A stretch of DNA of 10,195 bases from Acidobacteriaceae bacterium (GCA_025462805.1 JAOAPJ010000138.1:1-10195), one strand, 5' to 3'; shown: positions 1 through 7,510, numbered from the stretch's first letter. The notes: generated by a model not told the origin, from the letters alone. Made by a program: numbers and translations.

Positions 1-9
1 CGGCGGCAG

Positions 10-759
10 CTATTTGCTACTGGGGATCCGCACGTCTCCGCCGCTGCGGCCCAGCTTTCGCAGCTCGTCGCTCAGCACGATCGCCTCCGCCAGTTCCTTC
101 ATGGAGCGGCGCTTCTGACGGCTCTGCTTGCGAAGTGCAGCGTAAGCGCTCTCTTCATCGATCTTCAGATCGCGCTGCAGAATGCCCTTCGCACGATCGA
201 CGATCTTCCGCGTCTCCAGGCGATCGCTCAGCTCCTCGCGCTCGATTTCGAGACGCGCCATCTCGATCTCCGCCCCTACCAGGAAGCCGATGGTCGACAG
301 CAGTTGAATCTCCTGCTGGGTATGCTCGTGCGGCTTCTTGTGCTGCACATTGATCACGCCCACCAGCTTGCCGCGGCTGAGCAGCGGCACAGAGAGGAAT
401 GCCTCAAAGCGATCCTCCGGAAGGTCCTGAAATGTCTTGAACCGCGTATCGCCGGCCGCGTTGCGCGCAATAGCGACAGGTTCGCGGTGTTCCGCCACCC
501 AGCCCGTGATGCCCTGTCCGAGTTGCAGATCGAGGTTATCCACCAGTCCGGCATGAGGGATCTTCGAAGCCCGCAGCACCAGCTTCTCGCCCTGCAGCAC
601 GTAGATCAGGCAGGCATCGCATCGCACAATGGACGTGGCAAATTCGACCACCTGGTTCAGCACTTCGTGGAGCGGGTCGGCCGCGGCGATGCGGCTGCCA
701 AGCTTATGAAGAAATTGCAGATGCGGGTCGTCTGCGTGTTGCCAGTCTGCTCCGTCCAT
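10..759 (-). CDS. GAF and ANTAR domain-containing regulator
   Basis: Predicted cytoplasmic signal-responsive RNA-binding antiterminator of 249 residues. Residues about 28-165 form a GAF sensor domain, with the typical GQGITGWVAEHREPV stretch near 81-95 and the SVPLLSRGKLVGVINVQH strand pair near 123-140. A charged, probably coiled-coil helix (about 165-185) leads into an ANTAR domain (about 180-235), recognisable from IVDRAKGIL and the later AYAALRKQS helix. ANTAR domains bind paired hexaloop RNA hairpins to block termination, so this gene probably controls an operon post-initiation; the ligand of the GAF domain is unknown. There is no receiver or kinase domain, so the signal is probably sensed directly. 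The GAF domain carries a C47-x-x-C50 pair that might be redox- or metal-sensitive (speculative). The ATG at 759 is chosen because AGAGGAAAGG lies just upstream; the frame stays open to an ATG at 867 that has a weak RBS and adds 36 low-complexity residues. It is divergent from the receptor gene. Confidence 0.9.
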   Translation of the reverse strand: MDGADWQHADDPHLQFLHKLGSRIAAADPLHEVLNQVVEFATSIVRCDACLIYVLQGEKLVLRASKIPHAGLVDNLDLQLGQGITGWVAEHREPVAIARNAAGDTRFKTFQDLPEDRFEAFLSVPLLSRGKLVGVINVQHKKPHEHTQQEIQLLSTIGFLVGAEIEMARLEIEREELSDRLETRKIVDRAKGILQRDLKIDEESAYAALRKQSRQKRRSMKELAEAIVLSDELRKLGRSGGDVRIPSSK

Positions 760-1111
760 GGCTTGCCTTTCCTCTTTGTGTATCTCGTCGCGCGTGGCGA
801 TGCGAGGGGCACCGCGTGGTGCCGGGAAGCCGGGGGAAGATGTGCGCTCGATCCTCGAGCTAGTCATCTTTTCCGGTTGCGCTTGGGACTGCTTAACCGT
901 ACAGTAAGGAATCCCGCAAGTTTCAGCAAGCAGCTAAGCAGAAACTATGCCTTGCTTCCTCGCAGCAGCAGGCATTGGGACGCAGTCCCTTCCACGTCGA
1001 AGACCCCGAGCACATCCTCTTCCAGGCTGAAGAACGCAGCACACTTAAGGCCCTGCGCCCGTTTCTCGCAGAGGTCCACTGTCGCGATTCGTAGTTCTTT
1101 GGAGGCTAGTT
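760..1111. other. Divergent intergenic region between GAF-ANTAR gene and receptor
   Basis: About 350 bases that must hold the promoters of both flanking genes. I see no convincing sigma-70 pair; the best plus-strand candidate is TTGCGC at 877-882, a 17-base spacer, and TACAGT at 900-905, which is weak. Three small inverted repeats are visible. GGCACC-GCGT-GGTGCC at 808-823 is perfect and lies in the regulator's leader. An interrupted hairpin at 948-974 has TGCCT/AGGCA outer arms and an inner TGC-TTCCTC-GCA. GGGAC-GCA-GTCCC lies at 977-989. The last two are in tandem upstream of the receptor. No convincing small gene was found. Confidence 0.5.
766..774 (-). promoter_or_regulatory. RBS deciding the start of the GAF-ANTAR gene
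   Basis: On the minus strand GAGGAAAGG ends 6 bases before the ATG at 759. The upstream in-frame ATG at 867 is preceded only by CCGGAAAAG, with no good Shine-Dalgarno match. The short start is therefore preferred, which leaves 760-867 as 5' leader. Confidence 0.6.
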
Positions 1112-4100
1112 ATGCTGTGGCGTCGTAGTCCCTTTCTCGTCCCTTTGGGGCGGGCAGCTATCTCTTTTGCTGTTCTCTCCAGCATGGTCGCAACCGCCCA
1201 GACATTTCGTGGCGCGATCAACGGAACCATCACCGATCCTGGAGGCGCAGCCGTCCCCGGGTCGCAGGTGCAACTGGTCGACGATGCCACCGGCATCGCG
1301 CACCAGACCGTCGCCTCCGGCGCGGGTGACTTCAGCTTCCCCGATCTGCCCCTCGGCAGCTACACCATCATCGTGACCTCTCCCGGCTTCGACACCGTCA
1401 AGGTTACGAAAGTGAACGTCTCCGCCGGAGCCATCCACACCGTTCCGGTAAAGCTCGCGGTCGCGCAGCAGGCCACCACGGTCGAGGTGAGCGCCGCAGC
1501 CCTGGCCCTCGATACGACCTCACCCGTACAGACAACCACCATCCCAAGCAAGACCGTGCAGGACATCCCGCTCAATGGCCGCGACTTCACCCAGATGATC
1601 GGACTCGCGCCGGGGTTCGCCGGCTATTCCGCGGGTGGCTATGGATCCATGAATGGCACCCGCGCCAACCAGGTCAACTGGCAGATCGACGGTTCGGATA
1701 ACAACGACCTCTGGCACAACATCCCCGCCGTAAATCAGGGCGGCGTCGAAAACATCGCCGGCATTACCTTGCCCATCGACTCAGTCGAAGAGTTCTCGCT
1801 GCAGACGCAGTCCTCTCCGGAGACGGGCCGTAACCCCGGCGGTACAGTGAATCTCGTCACCAAGTCGGGCACCAATCAGATTCATGGAACTGCTTATTAC
1901 TACAACCGGAATGAAGCCCTCGCTGAGGTCTCGCCCTTCGTCACCGGCAACCCGCCGCTTCGCAATGAGCAGTGGGGCGCCAGCGCTGGAGGCCCCTTCT
2001 GGAAGGATCACACCTTCTGGTTTGCGAACTTCGAGAAGCAGAAGTTCCGCATCGCTACCGGAAACCAGGGCTATGTTCCCAACACAACGCTGCAGTCGCA
2101 GGCGCTCGCGCTGATCTCCCAGTACGGAGCATCCGTGAACTCCGCCACCAGTGGGTTGCTTCAGACGCTCTGGTCGCCGGCTGCTTTGAGCGGGCCAGCG
2201 CTCAACTCCGGCTCCGCACCGGAGACCGGCTACAGCTATAACGGCGTGATCAAGATCGATCACAACTTCAACGACAAGCAGTCAATCTCGGCACGTGCCT
2301 TCCTGGGACAGGGCAATCAGATCGCTCCTGTCTGCGGTACCTGCACACTGCCCGACTACTTCGAAGTGGCGCCGATCCATGTCTACAACTACTCGATCGT
2401 GCACAACTGGACGCTCTCGCCGCGCATCACCAACCAGATCACCATCGGCGTGAACTATTTCAATCAGATCTTCAGTGACCAGAAAACCGGGTTCAATGTG
2501 AATGCGCTTGGGTTCGTCACGAACTCACCGTATACGCAGGCGCCCAACATCAAGATCACTGGCTTCCAGCCCATCGGTCTCACCCCGCCTGAGGGCCGCA
2601 ACGACATCACGGGCCACCTCAACGAGGCGCTCTCCTGGACACTCGGTCGCCATCAGTTCCGCTTCGGTGGTGAGTACCGCCAGGCGCAGATCGATGAGTT
2701 CTATCAGCGTCACTCCACCGGCACCTTTACCTTTACCGGCAACCAGGGCCCGTGGTGCACGCAGGGCAGCAACTGCAGCGGCAATGCAGCGGCGCTGGCC
2801 GACTTCCTCGGCGGCTATCTCACCACTGCATCCATTGCCCGCGGCAATGCGGAGCGGCAGGTCTTCATCAATACCTTCGATCTGTTTGCGCAGGATAGCT
2901 GGCAGCTCACCCCGACCCTCAACGTCAACTACGGCGTCCGCTACGACTATCTGCAGCCGATGCACTCTCTCTATAAGAACCTCTCTGTTTTCCGTCCCGA
3001 GCTGACAGCCAGCAACGGACTCGCCTTCCAGGGCAATCAGATCAGTGAGGTTTACCCGAGCGACTGGTTGAACTTCAGTCCGCGACTGGGTTTTAGCTTC
3101 GCCCCCGCATCGCTCAAGGGCACTGTCCTCCGCGGCGGCTTCGGCATGTTCTTCGACACGCCGAATGCCAACCCGTTCCTGGATAACCGTCCCAGCAACA
3201 ACGCGCCGAACGGACTCGAAGGCAATCCTGGTGGTGCAAATCCGGTGTTCACAGTGGCGTCGAATCCCACGCCAGGCGTCGTTTCAATCGTCCCGGGACA
3301 GCCGATTCTTCCCAGCGGCGTGGTCACCTGCAGTGCCTCAAATCCGTGCGGTGTCTTCTCAGTGGATCGCAACTTCCGGACCCCATACAACTTCAACTAC
3401 AACCTGCAGCTGGAACACTCGCTTGGCTCCAAGGCGTTGTTCCAGATCGGCTACGTCGGCAGCGAAGGCCGCCGGCTGCTGAGCCTGCTGAACATCAATC
3501 AGCCAGTCCTCAGCGCGAACCCCGGCAGCATTCTTGCCCGGCCGTATTCCTCAAGCTATCCCCAGTACGGCGACATCAACCAGATCGAGAGCATCGGCAC
3601 TTCGAACTACAACTCACTGCAGGCAGTGTTCAGTGTGCGCAGTATGCACGGGCTTACATCGCAGTTCAGCTACACCTGGAGCCACAACCTGGATGAGGTG
3701 ACCCAGTACCGCGGTCAACTGCCGCAGGACAGCACCAACTTCAAGGGCGACTATGGCAACAGCGACTTCGACACGCGCAACTCATTTGTCGGCTACTTCA
3801 ACTATGATGTGCCCGGCTTCCGCGGGCCGTCACTGCTGACGCATGGCTGGCAGGTGAACTCGGTGATCACGTTCAGGGGCGGCCAGCCGATCAACCTGTT
3901 CACTGGCACCGACACCAGCGGCACGAACGAGTTCACGCAGCGCCCAAACCAGATCGGCAATCCGTTCGCTGGGATCAACCACAAGGTGCAGAACGTGGCT
4001 GGCTCGCGCTTTGTGCAGTGGTTTAACCCAGCCGCATTCGCGGATCCGGCGCCTGGAACCTGGGGCAACTTCCGCCGCAACAGCTTCTTCGGTCCCGGTT

Positions 4101-4357
4101 TTGCCGATACCGATCTATCGCTGTTCAAGAACACACCCATCACGGAGCGCATCAGCACGCAGTTCCGTGTTGAGATGTTCAACGTCACCAACCGCCTGAA
4201 TTTCGCTAGCCCTGGCCCAACCCAACTCGGCAACAGCTATACCGATTCGAGCGGTTTCGGTACCACATCTTCCACCATCGGCGCCGGCAACTATGCCCCG
4301 GGCATCGGGCCTGGCGAACCTTTCAATACGCAGCTTGCATTGAAGGTCATCTTCTAA
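1112..4357 (+). CDS. Oar-like TonB-dependent receptor with carboxypeptidase regulatory-like domain
   Basis: Outer-membrane receptor of 1081 residues. A Sec signal peptide covers residues 1-29 (WRR n-region, hydrophobic core, AXA-type site ATA before Q30). Residues about 33-115 form a carboxypeptidase-regulatory-like beta-sandwich (GAINGTITDPGGAAVPG start and the GSYTIIVTSPGF turn). TTVEVSA at 122-128 resembles a TonB box. A plug domain follows at about 135-255, with the DIPLNGRDF and GGTVNLVTKSGTN signatures usual in this group. The remainder is a large beta-barrel rich in aromatic strands, ending in LALKVIF with a C-terminal Phe, as outer-membrane assembly requires. The length is normal for Acidobacteriota Oar-like proteins. 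GGAGG at 1101-1105 sits 6 bases before the ATG. Family members are thought to import large substrates such as glycans, peptides or chelates, or to act in surface adhesion; the sequence does not show which. The gene ends 101 bases before the oxidase, with a terminator between them. Confidence 0.93.
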   Translation: MLWRRSPFLVPLGRAAISFAVLSSMVATAQTFRGAINGTITDPGGAAVPGSQVQLVDDATGIAHQTVASGAGDFSFPDLPLGSYTIIVTSPGFDTVKVTKVNVSAGAIHTVPVKLAVAQQATTVEVSAAALALDTTSPVQTTTIPSKTVQDIPLNGRDFTQMIGLAPGFAGYSAGGYGSMNGTRANQVNWQIDGSDNNDLWHNIPAVNQGGVENIAGITLPIDSVEEFSLQTQSSPETGRNPGGTVNLVTKSGTNQIHGTAYYYNRNEALAEVSPFVTGNPPLRNEQWGASAGGPFWKDHTFWFANFEKQKFRIATGNQGYVPNTTLQSQALALISQYGASVNSATSGLLQTLWSPAALSGPALNSGSAPETGYSYNGVIKIDHNFNDKQSISARAFLGQGNQIAPVCGTCTLPDYFEVAPIHVYNYSIVHNWTLSPRITNQITIGVNYFNQIFSDQKTGFNVNALGFVTNSPYTQAPNIKITGFQPIGLTPPEGRNDITGHLNEALSWTLGRHQFRFGGEYRQAQIDEFYQRHSTGTFTFTGNQGPWCTQGSNCSGNAAALADFLGGYLTTASIARGNAERQVFINTFDLFAQDSWQLTPTLNVNYGVRYDYLQPMHSLYKNLSVFRPELTASNGLAFQGNQISEVYPSDWLNFSPRLGFSFAPASLKGTVLRGGFGMFFDTPNANPFLDNRPSNNAPNGLEGNPGGANPVFTVASNPTPGVVSIVPGQPILPSGVVTCSASNPCGVFSVDRNFRTPYNFNYNLQLEHSLGSKALFQIGYVGSEGRRLLSLLNINQPVLSANPGSILARPYSSSYPQYGDINQIESIGTSNYNSLQAVFSVRSMHGLTSQFSYTWSHNLDEVTQYRGQLPQDSTNFKGDYGNSDFDTRNSFVGYFNYDVPGFRGPSLLTHGWQVNSVITFRGGQPINLFTGTDTSGTNEFTQRPNQIGNPFAGINHKVQNVAGSRFVQWFNPAAFADPAPGTWGNFRRNSFFGPGFADTDLSLFKNTPITERISTQFRVEMFNVTNRLNFASPGPTQLGNSYTDSSGFGTTSSTIGAGNYAPGIGPGEPFNTQLALKVIF

Positions 4358-4379
4358 GCACGCCGTCGTATTGGCCTCC

Positions 4380-4423
4380 CGCGGCACGATTGGCCACTTC
4401 GGCAGTCGTGTCGCGATCTTTTT
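4380..4423 (+). terminator. Intrinsic terminator after the receptor gene
   Basis: CGCGGCACGA (4380-4389) pairs with TCGTGTCGCG (4406-4415) in a 10-bp stem with one G-U pair. Inside it a small GCC/GGC helix (4393-4395 with 4401-4403) closes an ACTTC loop. ATC and then five T residues (4419-4423) follow directly. It lies 22 bases after the receptor stop and 36 bases before the oxidase start, so it fits termination of the receptor transcript or attenuation of the next gene. Confidence 0.6.
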
Positions 4424-4458
4424 CGTAAAAACGAATTAGAAAATAAAGGGATCGATGA
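4424..4458 (+). promoter_or_regulatory. AT-rich leader and RBS of the oxidase gene
   Basis: This 35-base strip between the T-tract and the ATG is markedly A-rich compared with its surroundings. AAAGGGA at 4445-4451 is a good RBS with 7 bases to the ATG at 4459. A second ATG at 4455 in another frame opens only a 109-codon shadow frame. There is too little room for a standard promoter with a leader, so transcription probably starts within or upstream of the terminator or comes from read-through. Confidence 0.4.
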
Positions 4459-6024
4459 ATGGCAATCACCCGACGGCAGTTTCTCTACCGGGTCGGACAG
4501 GTAGGCGGATACAGCGCCGCCTTCACCATGATGCAGGCCCTCGGCCTGCTACCTATGATGGCCACCCAGGCCCAGAGCATCCGGCCAGTGCCCGGGCATG
4601 GCACACGCGTTGTCATCCTCGGCGGCGGGATTGCGGGACTCGTCTCCGCCTACGAGATGAATCGTCTTGGCTATACCTGTACTGTTCTCGAGGCGCGCGA
4701 TCGCGTAGGCGGCCGCAACTGGACCATCCGAAGAGGCTCCAAGGTCAGCTTCACCGATGGCATGGAGCAGACCTGCGCGTTTGACGAAGGCCTCTACTTC
4801 AACGCCGGGCCTGCCCGCCTGCCTTCCATCCACACGCACATGCTGAACTACTGCCACCAGCTGGGCGTACCGCTCGAGGTCGAGATCAACACGTCGCGCT
4901 CTACGCTGCTGCAGTGCGATCACTTTAATGATGGCAAGCCAGTTGAGCAGCGGCAGATGGTGAACGACACCCGCGGCCACGTCTCCGAGCTGCTCGCAAA
5001 ATGTATCCGTCAAGGTGCGCTGGATCAGGAACTCGGCGACGAAGACAAGCAGCGCATGCTCGCCTTCCTGCGCCAGTATGGCGACCTCACGCCGGAGGGC
5101 AAGTTCGCCGGCACGGAACGATCCGGCTTTAAGGTGCTGCCGGGTGCAGGGCCGCAGTCGCCTGTGGCGCGCGATCCGCTTCCCATGCATGCACTGCTCG
5201 ATGCAGATCTGTGGCAGGGCCTGCTCACTGAGGACATCATCGATTGGCAAGCCACCATGTTCCAGCCGGTCGGCGGTATGGACCAGATCCCGCGTGCATT
5301 CGAAAAGCAGCTTGGCAACACCATCCGCCACAACGCTGAGGTGACGCGTCTCCGGCAGTCCGCGAGCGGCGTCAGCGTCTCCTACAAGGATCGCGTCAGC
5401 GGCCGCACGGAAACGATCGACGCGGACTACTGCATCTGTGCTATGCCGCTCACGACGCTGAAGAACGTCGATGCCGACTTCTCGCCGCCTGTCGAGGTGG
5501 CGATCCGGCGTGCCAGCTACGACTCCGCATACAAAATCGCCTGGCAGTCACGGCGATTCTGGGAGCAGGACGACCACGTCTACGGAGGTCTCTCTTTCCT
5601 CCGCCAGACGGTCGACGTCGTCTGGTATCCGAGCTACGGGTTGTTCTCGCCGCGCGGAGCCATCGTCTCCGGCTACTCGGTGGAGAATGGCACGCCCTTC
5701 GGCAAGCTGCCGACCATCCAGGCGAAGCTCGACGCATCGCGCCACGCAGTCGAAAGGCTGCATCCCGGGCGCGGCAACGAGCTGCGCGATCCCGTCTACG
5801 TGAGCTGGGGCAATATCCCCTTCAACCTCGGCTCATGGATCAGCGGCTTCGGCAAGCGGGAAACGGAAGACTACGCAGTCATCACGCGCCCGGATCGCCG
5901 TGTCTATTTCGCCGGCGACCACACCAGCCACATCGTCGGCTGGCAGGAGGGCGCGGCGCTGTCTGCCATCCGTGCAATTAACCTGATAGGGAATCAGATC
6001 AGCCCCGGAGGAACCGTTGCTTAG
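4459..6024 (+). CDS. Tat-exported FAD-dependent amine/L-amino-acid oxidase
   Basis: Flavin amine oxidase family protein of 521 residues, expected to oxidise an amine or amino acid to the imine with release of hydrogen peroxide. A twin-arginine signal is clear: TRRQFL at 4-9, a hydrophobic stretch at about 18-34 and a probable cleavage site after TQA (38). Tat export suits a protein that folds around FAD in the cytoplasm. The dinucleotide fold begins at 50 with GGGIAG (55-60) and the ribose-binding E78 of VLEAR, followed by RVGGR (82-86). The C-terminal FAD motif is YFAGDH (483-488), followed by VGWQEGAALSA (493-503). GPARLP (117-122) resembles the GPMRLP region of L-amino-acid oxidases, whose Arg binds the substrate carboxylate, and GW at 494-495 matches their Gly-Trp pair. 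An amino acid substrate is therefore inferred; polyamine or monoamine oxidase remains possible. The next gene, a RidA, starts inside its last codons. The length is normal and no break was seen. Confidence 0.87.
   Translation: MAITRRQFLYRVGQVGGYSAAFTMMQALGLLPMMATQAQSIRPVPGHGTRVVILGGGIAGLVSAYEMNRLGYTCTVLEARDRVGGRNWTIRRGSKVSFTDGMEQTCAFDEGLYFNAGPARLPSIHTHMLNYCHQLGVPLEVEINTSRSTLLQCDHFNDGKPVEQRQMVNDTRGHVSELLAKCIRQGALDQELGDEDKQRMLAFLRQYGDLTPEGKFAGTERSGFKVLPGAGPQSPVARDPLPMHALLDADLWQGLLTEDIIDWQATMFQPVGGMDQIPRAFEKQLGNTIRHNAEVTRLRQSASGVSVSYKDRVSGRTETIDADYCICAMPLTTLKNVDADFSPPVEVAIRRASYDSAYKIAWQSRRFWEQDDHVYGGLSFLRQTVDVVWYPSYGLFSPRGAIVSGYSVENGTPFGKLPTIQAKLDASRHAVERLHPGRGNELRDPVYVSWGNIPFNLGSWISGFGKRETEDYAVITRPDRRVYFAGDHTSHIVGWQEGAALSAIRAINLIGNQISPGGTVA
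6007..6012 (+). promoter_or_regulatory. RBS for the TTG start of the RidA gene
   Basis: GGAGGA lies inside the last codons of the oxidase gene, 4 bases before TTG at 6017. No in-frame ATG or GTG gives a sensible signal peptide, so this RBS decides the non-ATG start. Confidence 0.65.
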
Positions 6025-6487
6025 CATCCGCACCGCTGTTGCATTCGCCACACTGGCCCTCGCGCCGCTCGCCGCACCCGCGCAGAACACGCTGATCCGT
6101 GTTCCGCTTCCCAACGGCTCGACATTTCCGATCTCGCAGGGAGTCTGGGTCGGCAACACGCTCTATCTCAGCGGCATGCTCGATCCCGACCTCGGCAAGA
6201 CCCCGGTGCGAGACACCAAGACGCAGACCCTCGGGGCCATCCAGAACATCCAGAAGGCGCTCGCTGGGCAGAAGCTCACGCTGGGCGACGTGGTCATGAT
6301 GCACGTCTATCTCGCCCCTGAGCCGGCGTCGGGAAAGATGGACTTCCCCGGCTTCATGGCGGCCTACAGTCAGTTCTTCGGCACCAAGGAGCAGCCCAAC
6401 AAGCCCGCGCGCTCTGCGATGCAGGTGGCGGCGTTGGCTGCGCCCACTGGCCTGGTCGAGATCGAAGTCATCGCCGTGAAGCCCTGA
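6017..6487 (+). CDS. Exported RidA-family (YjgF/YER057c/UK114) imine deaminase
   Basis: Protein of 156 residues with a Sec signal peptide (LSIRTAV n-region, Ala/Leu-rich core, APA site at 20-22 before Q23) followed by a RidA domain of normal size. Family members hydrolyse enamines and imines to keto compounds and ammonia. PARSAMQV at 130-137 places R132 at the position of the catalytic Arg (Arg105 of E. coli RidA), and VEIEVIAV at 147-154 matches the acidic C-terminal strand (EIEAIAV in E. coli). The Cys after ARS in the E. coli protein is Ala here, which is not a catalytic loss. It starts with TTG, preceded by GGAGGA, and overlaps the oxidase by 8 bases, so translation is likely coupled. Because both proteins carry export signals, it would meet the oxidase product in the periplasm; this link is inferred from context. 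Its 3' end overlaps the convergent transglutaminase gene by 20 bases. Confidence 0.9.
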   Translation: MLSIRTAVAFATLALAPLAAPAQNTLIRVPLPNGSTFPISQGVWVGNTLYLSGMLDPDLGKTPVRDTKTQTLGAIQNIQKALAGQKLTLGDVVMMHVYLAPEPASGKMDFPGFMAAYSQFFGTKEQPNKPARSAMQVAALAAPTGLVEIEVIAVKP

Positions 6488-7496
6488 TCGATTGCGGCCC
6501 CTGCTGCTGTTGCATCTGCTGAATCTGCAGCAAAGGCGACGCCAGCGGCAGCGGGTCGTGCGCCCGCTCCACCACAATCGACCAGTCCTCCGGCACCGGC
6601 ATCGTTTCATCGAACGACGGTGCCGTGTCCGAGGCCTCAACATGGACGGCCACGCTCAACTCGCTCTCTGTTTTGCCCCGATACAGCCCATGCGTCGGCG
6701 GCACGTCGGCGTAGTCGCGGCCCAGTGCGGTGCGGATGTGGCGATCCTGCACCACCAGGTCGTTGGTGGGATCGAAGCCCACCCAGCCAAGCTGCGGCAG
6801 AAACGCTTCGACCCAGGCGTGTGTAGCGCTGGGCGCGCCGCGCCCGTCCAGAATGCTGTCAACTTCAGAGTCGCCGTGATACAGGTACCCGCTGACATAG
6901 CGGCAGGGGATTCCCACCTTCCGGGCAAGCGCGATCATGATGTGAGCGAAATCCTGGCACACGCCACGTCGTGTCTCCAGGGCGACGTCAATCGGGGAGT
7001 CAACCCGCGTGCTGCGCGGCAGATACTCGAAGCTGTTGTAGACGTTCTTGCTGATCTCGTGCAGCAGCGAGAGGGGATCGTCACGACGGACGATCTTCCA
7101 CTCCGCCGCCAATTCGCGGAGCGCCGCAGTCGGCTCGGCAAAGGTGCTGGGCAGCAGCATCTCCCAGAAATCATCCTGGGCCACCAGCCGGTCCAGTTCG
7201 TCCCACGACCAGGGCGAGAGCCGGTCCGGCACCGGGCCCAGCGGCTGCTGTTCCACCAACGCATGCGCCACAATCACAAGCTGCCGATGATCCCCAGGAA
7301 TATCGAAGTGGTGCACCTGGTTGCCGAGGTGGTCGCGGTAGGAGAAGACGCGGCATCGCGGGCTGACGGAGAGCGAGAACGTAAGGCAGCGCTGGTTTCC
7401 GTCGCCGCGCGGCTGCATGCGAATCTCCATCCCGCTCTCGCACACCGTGTGCGAGTAATCAAACCGCGTGAGGTGTTGGATTGAGTAGTACTTCAT
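6468..7496 (-). CDS. Transglutaminase-like cysteine protease family protein
   Basis: Cytoplasmic protein of 342 residues with no signal peptide. Residues about 1-80 form the bacterial transglutaminase N-terminal beta domain (YYSIQHLTRFDYSHTV start). The papain-like transglutaminase core spans about 150-245 with a complete triad: C180 in RRGVCQDFAH, H226 in ATHAWVEAF and D242 in GFDPTN. Such proteins more often hydrolyse amide or peptide bonds than cross-link. In this conserved neighbourhood the enzyme was predicted to trim or remove peptides made by the ATP-grasp partner. A tail of about 60 residues follows the core, ending in a glutamine-rich stretch (QIQQMQQQQ at 324-332). The ATG at 7496 has GAGGAG at 7506-7511, overlapping the stop of the upstream alpha-E gene, so translation is probably coupled. 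It is the last gene of the minus-strand operon, with no terminator visible before the convergent RidA gene. Confidence 0.9.
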   Translation of the reverse strand: MKYYSIQHLTRFDYSHTVCESGMEIRMQPRGDGNQRCLTFSLSVSPRCRVFSYRDHLGNQVHHFDIPGDHRQLVIVAHALVEQQPLGPVPDRLSPWSWDELDRLVAQDDFWEMLLPSTFAEPTAALRELAAEWKIVRRDDPLSLLHEISKNVYNSFEYLPRSTRVDSPIDVALETRRGVCQDFAHIMIALARKVGIPCRYVSGYLYHGDSEVDSILDGRGAPSATHAWVEAFLPQLGWVGFDPTNDLVVQDRHIRTALGRDYADVPPTHGLYRGKTESELSVAVHVEASDTAPSFDETMPVPEDWSIVVERAHDPLPLASPLLQIQQMQQQQGPQSIRASRR

Positions 7497-7510
7497 GACT
7501 TCGTGCTCCT

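Noticed and set aside
877..905. TTGCGC-17-TACAGT as promoter of the receptor gene
   Set aside because: Only 3 of 6 and 4 of 6 consensus matches, and it lies about 200 bases from the start codon; not strong enough to list as a feature.
894..908. Near-palindrome around GTAC as an operator
   Set aside because: Only about half of the flanking positions are complementary.
948..989. Tandem hairpins as a true ANTAR target RNA
   Set aside because: The known motif needs two hexaloops with A at position 1 and G at position 4. The first loop here is TTCCTC and the second only three bases, so neither fits.
304..1128. Open frame of 274 codons on the plus strand
   Set aside because: It is antisense to the GAF-ANTAR gene and crosses the intergenic region; no RBS or recognisable domain.
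4370..4395. Direct repeat ATTGGCC at 4370-4376 and 4389-4395
   Set aside because: Seven bases repeated once at 19-base spacing is easily chance; the second copy is accounted for by the terminator hairpin.
4549..5331. Open frame of 260 codons on the minus strand
   Set aside because: It is antisense to the oxidase gene, whose FAD motifs and Tat signal are convincing.
6492..7484. Open frame of 330 codons on the plus strand
   Set aside because: It mirrors the transglutaminase gene, whose catalytic triad is intact; the composition is Arg/His-rich and unlike a real protein.
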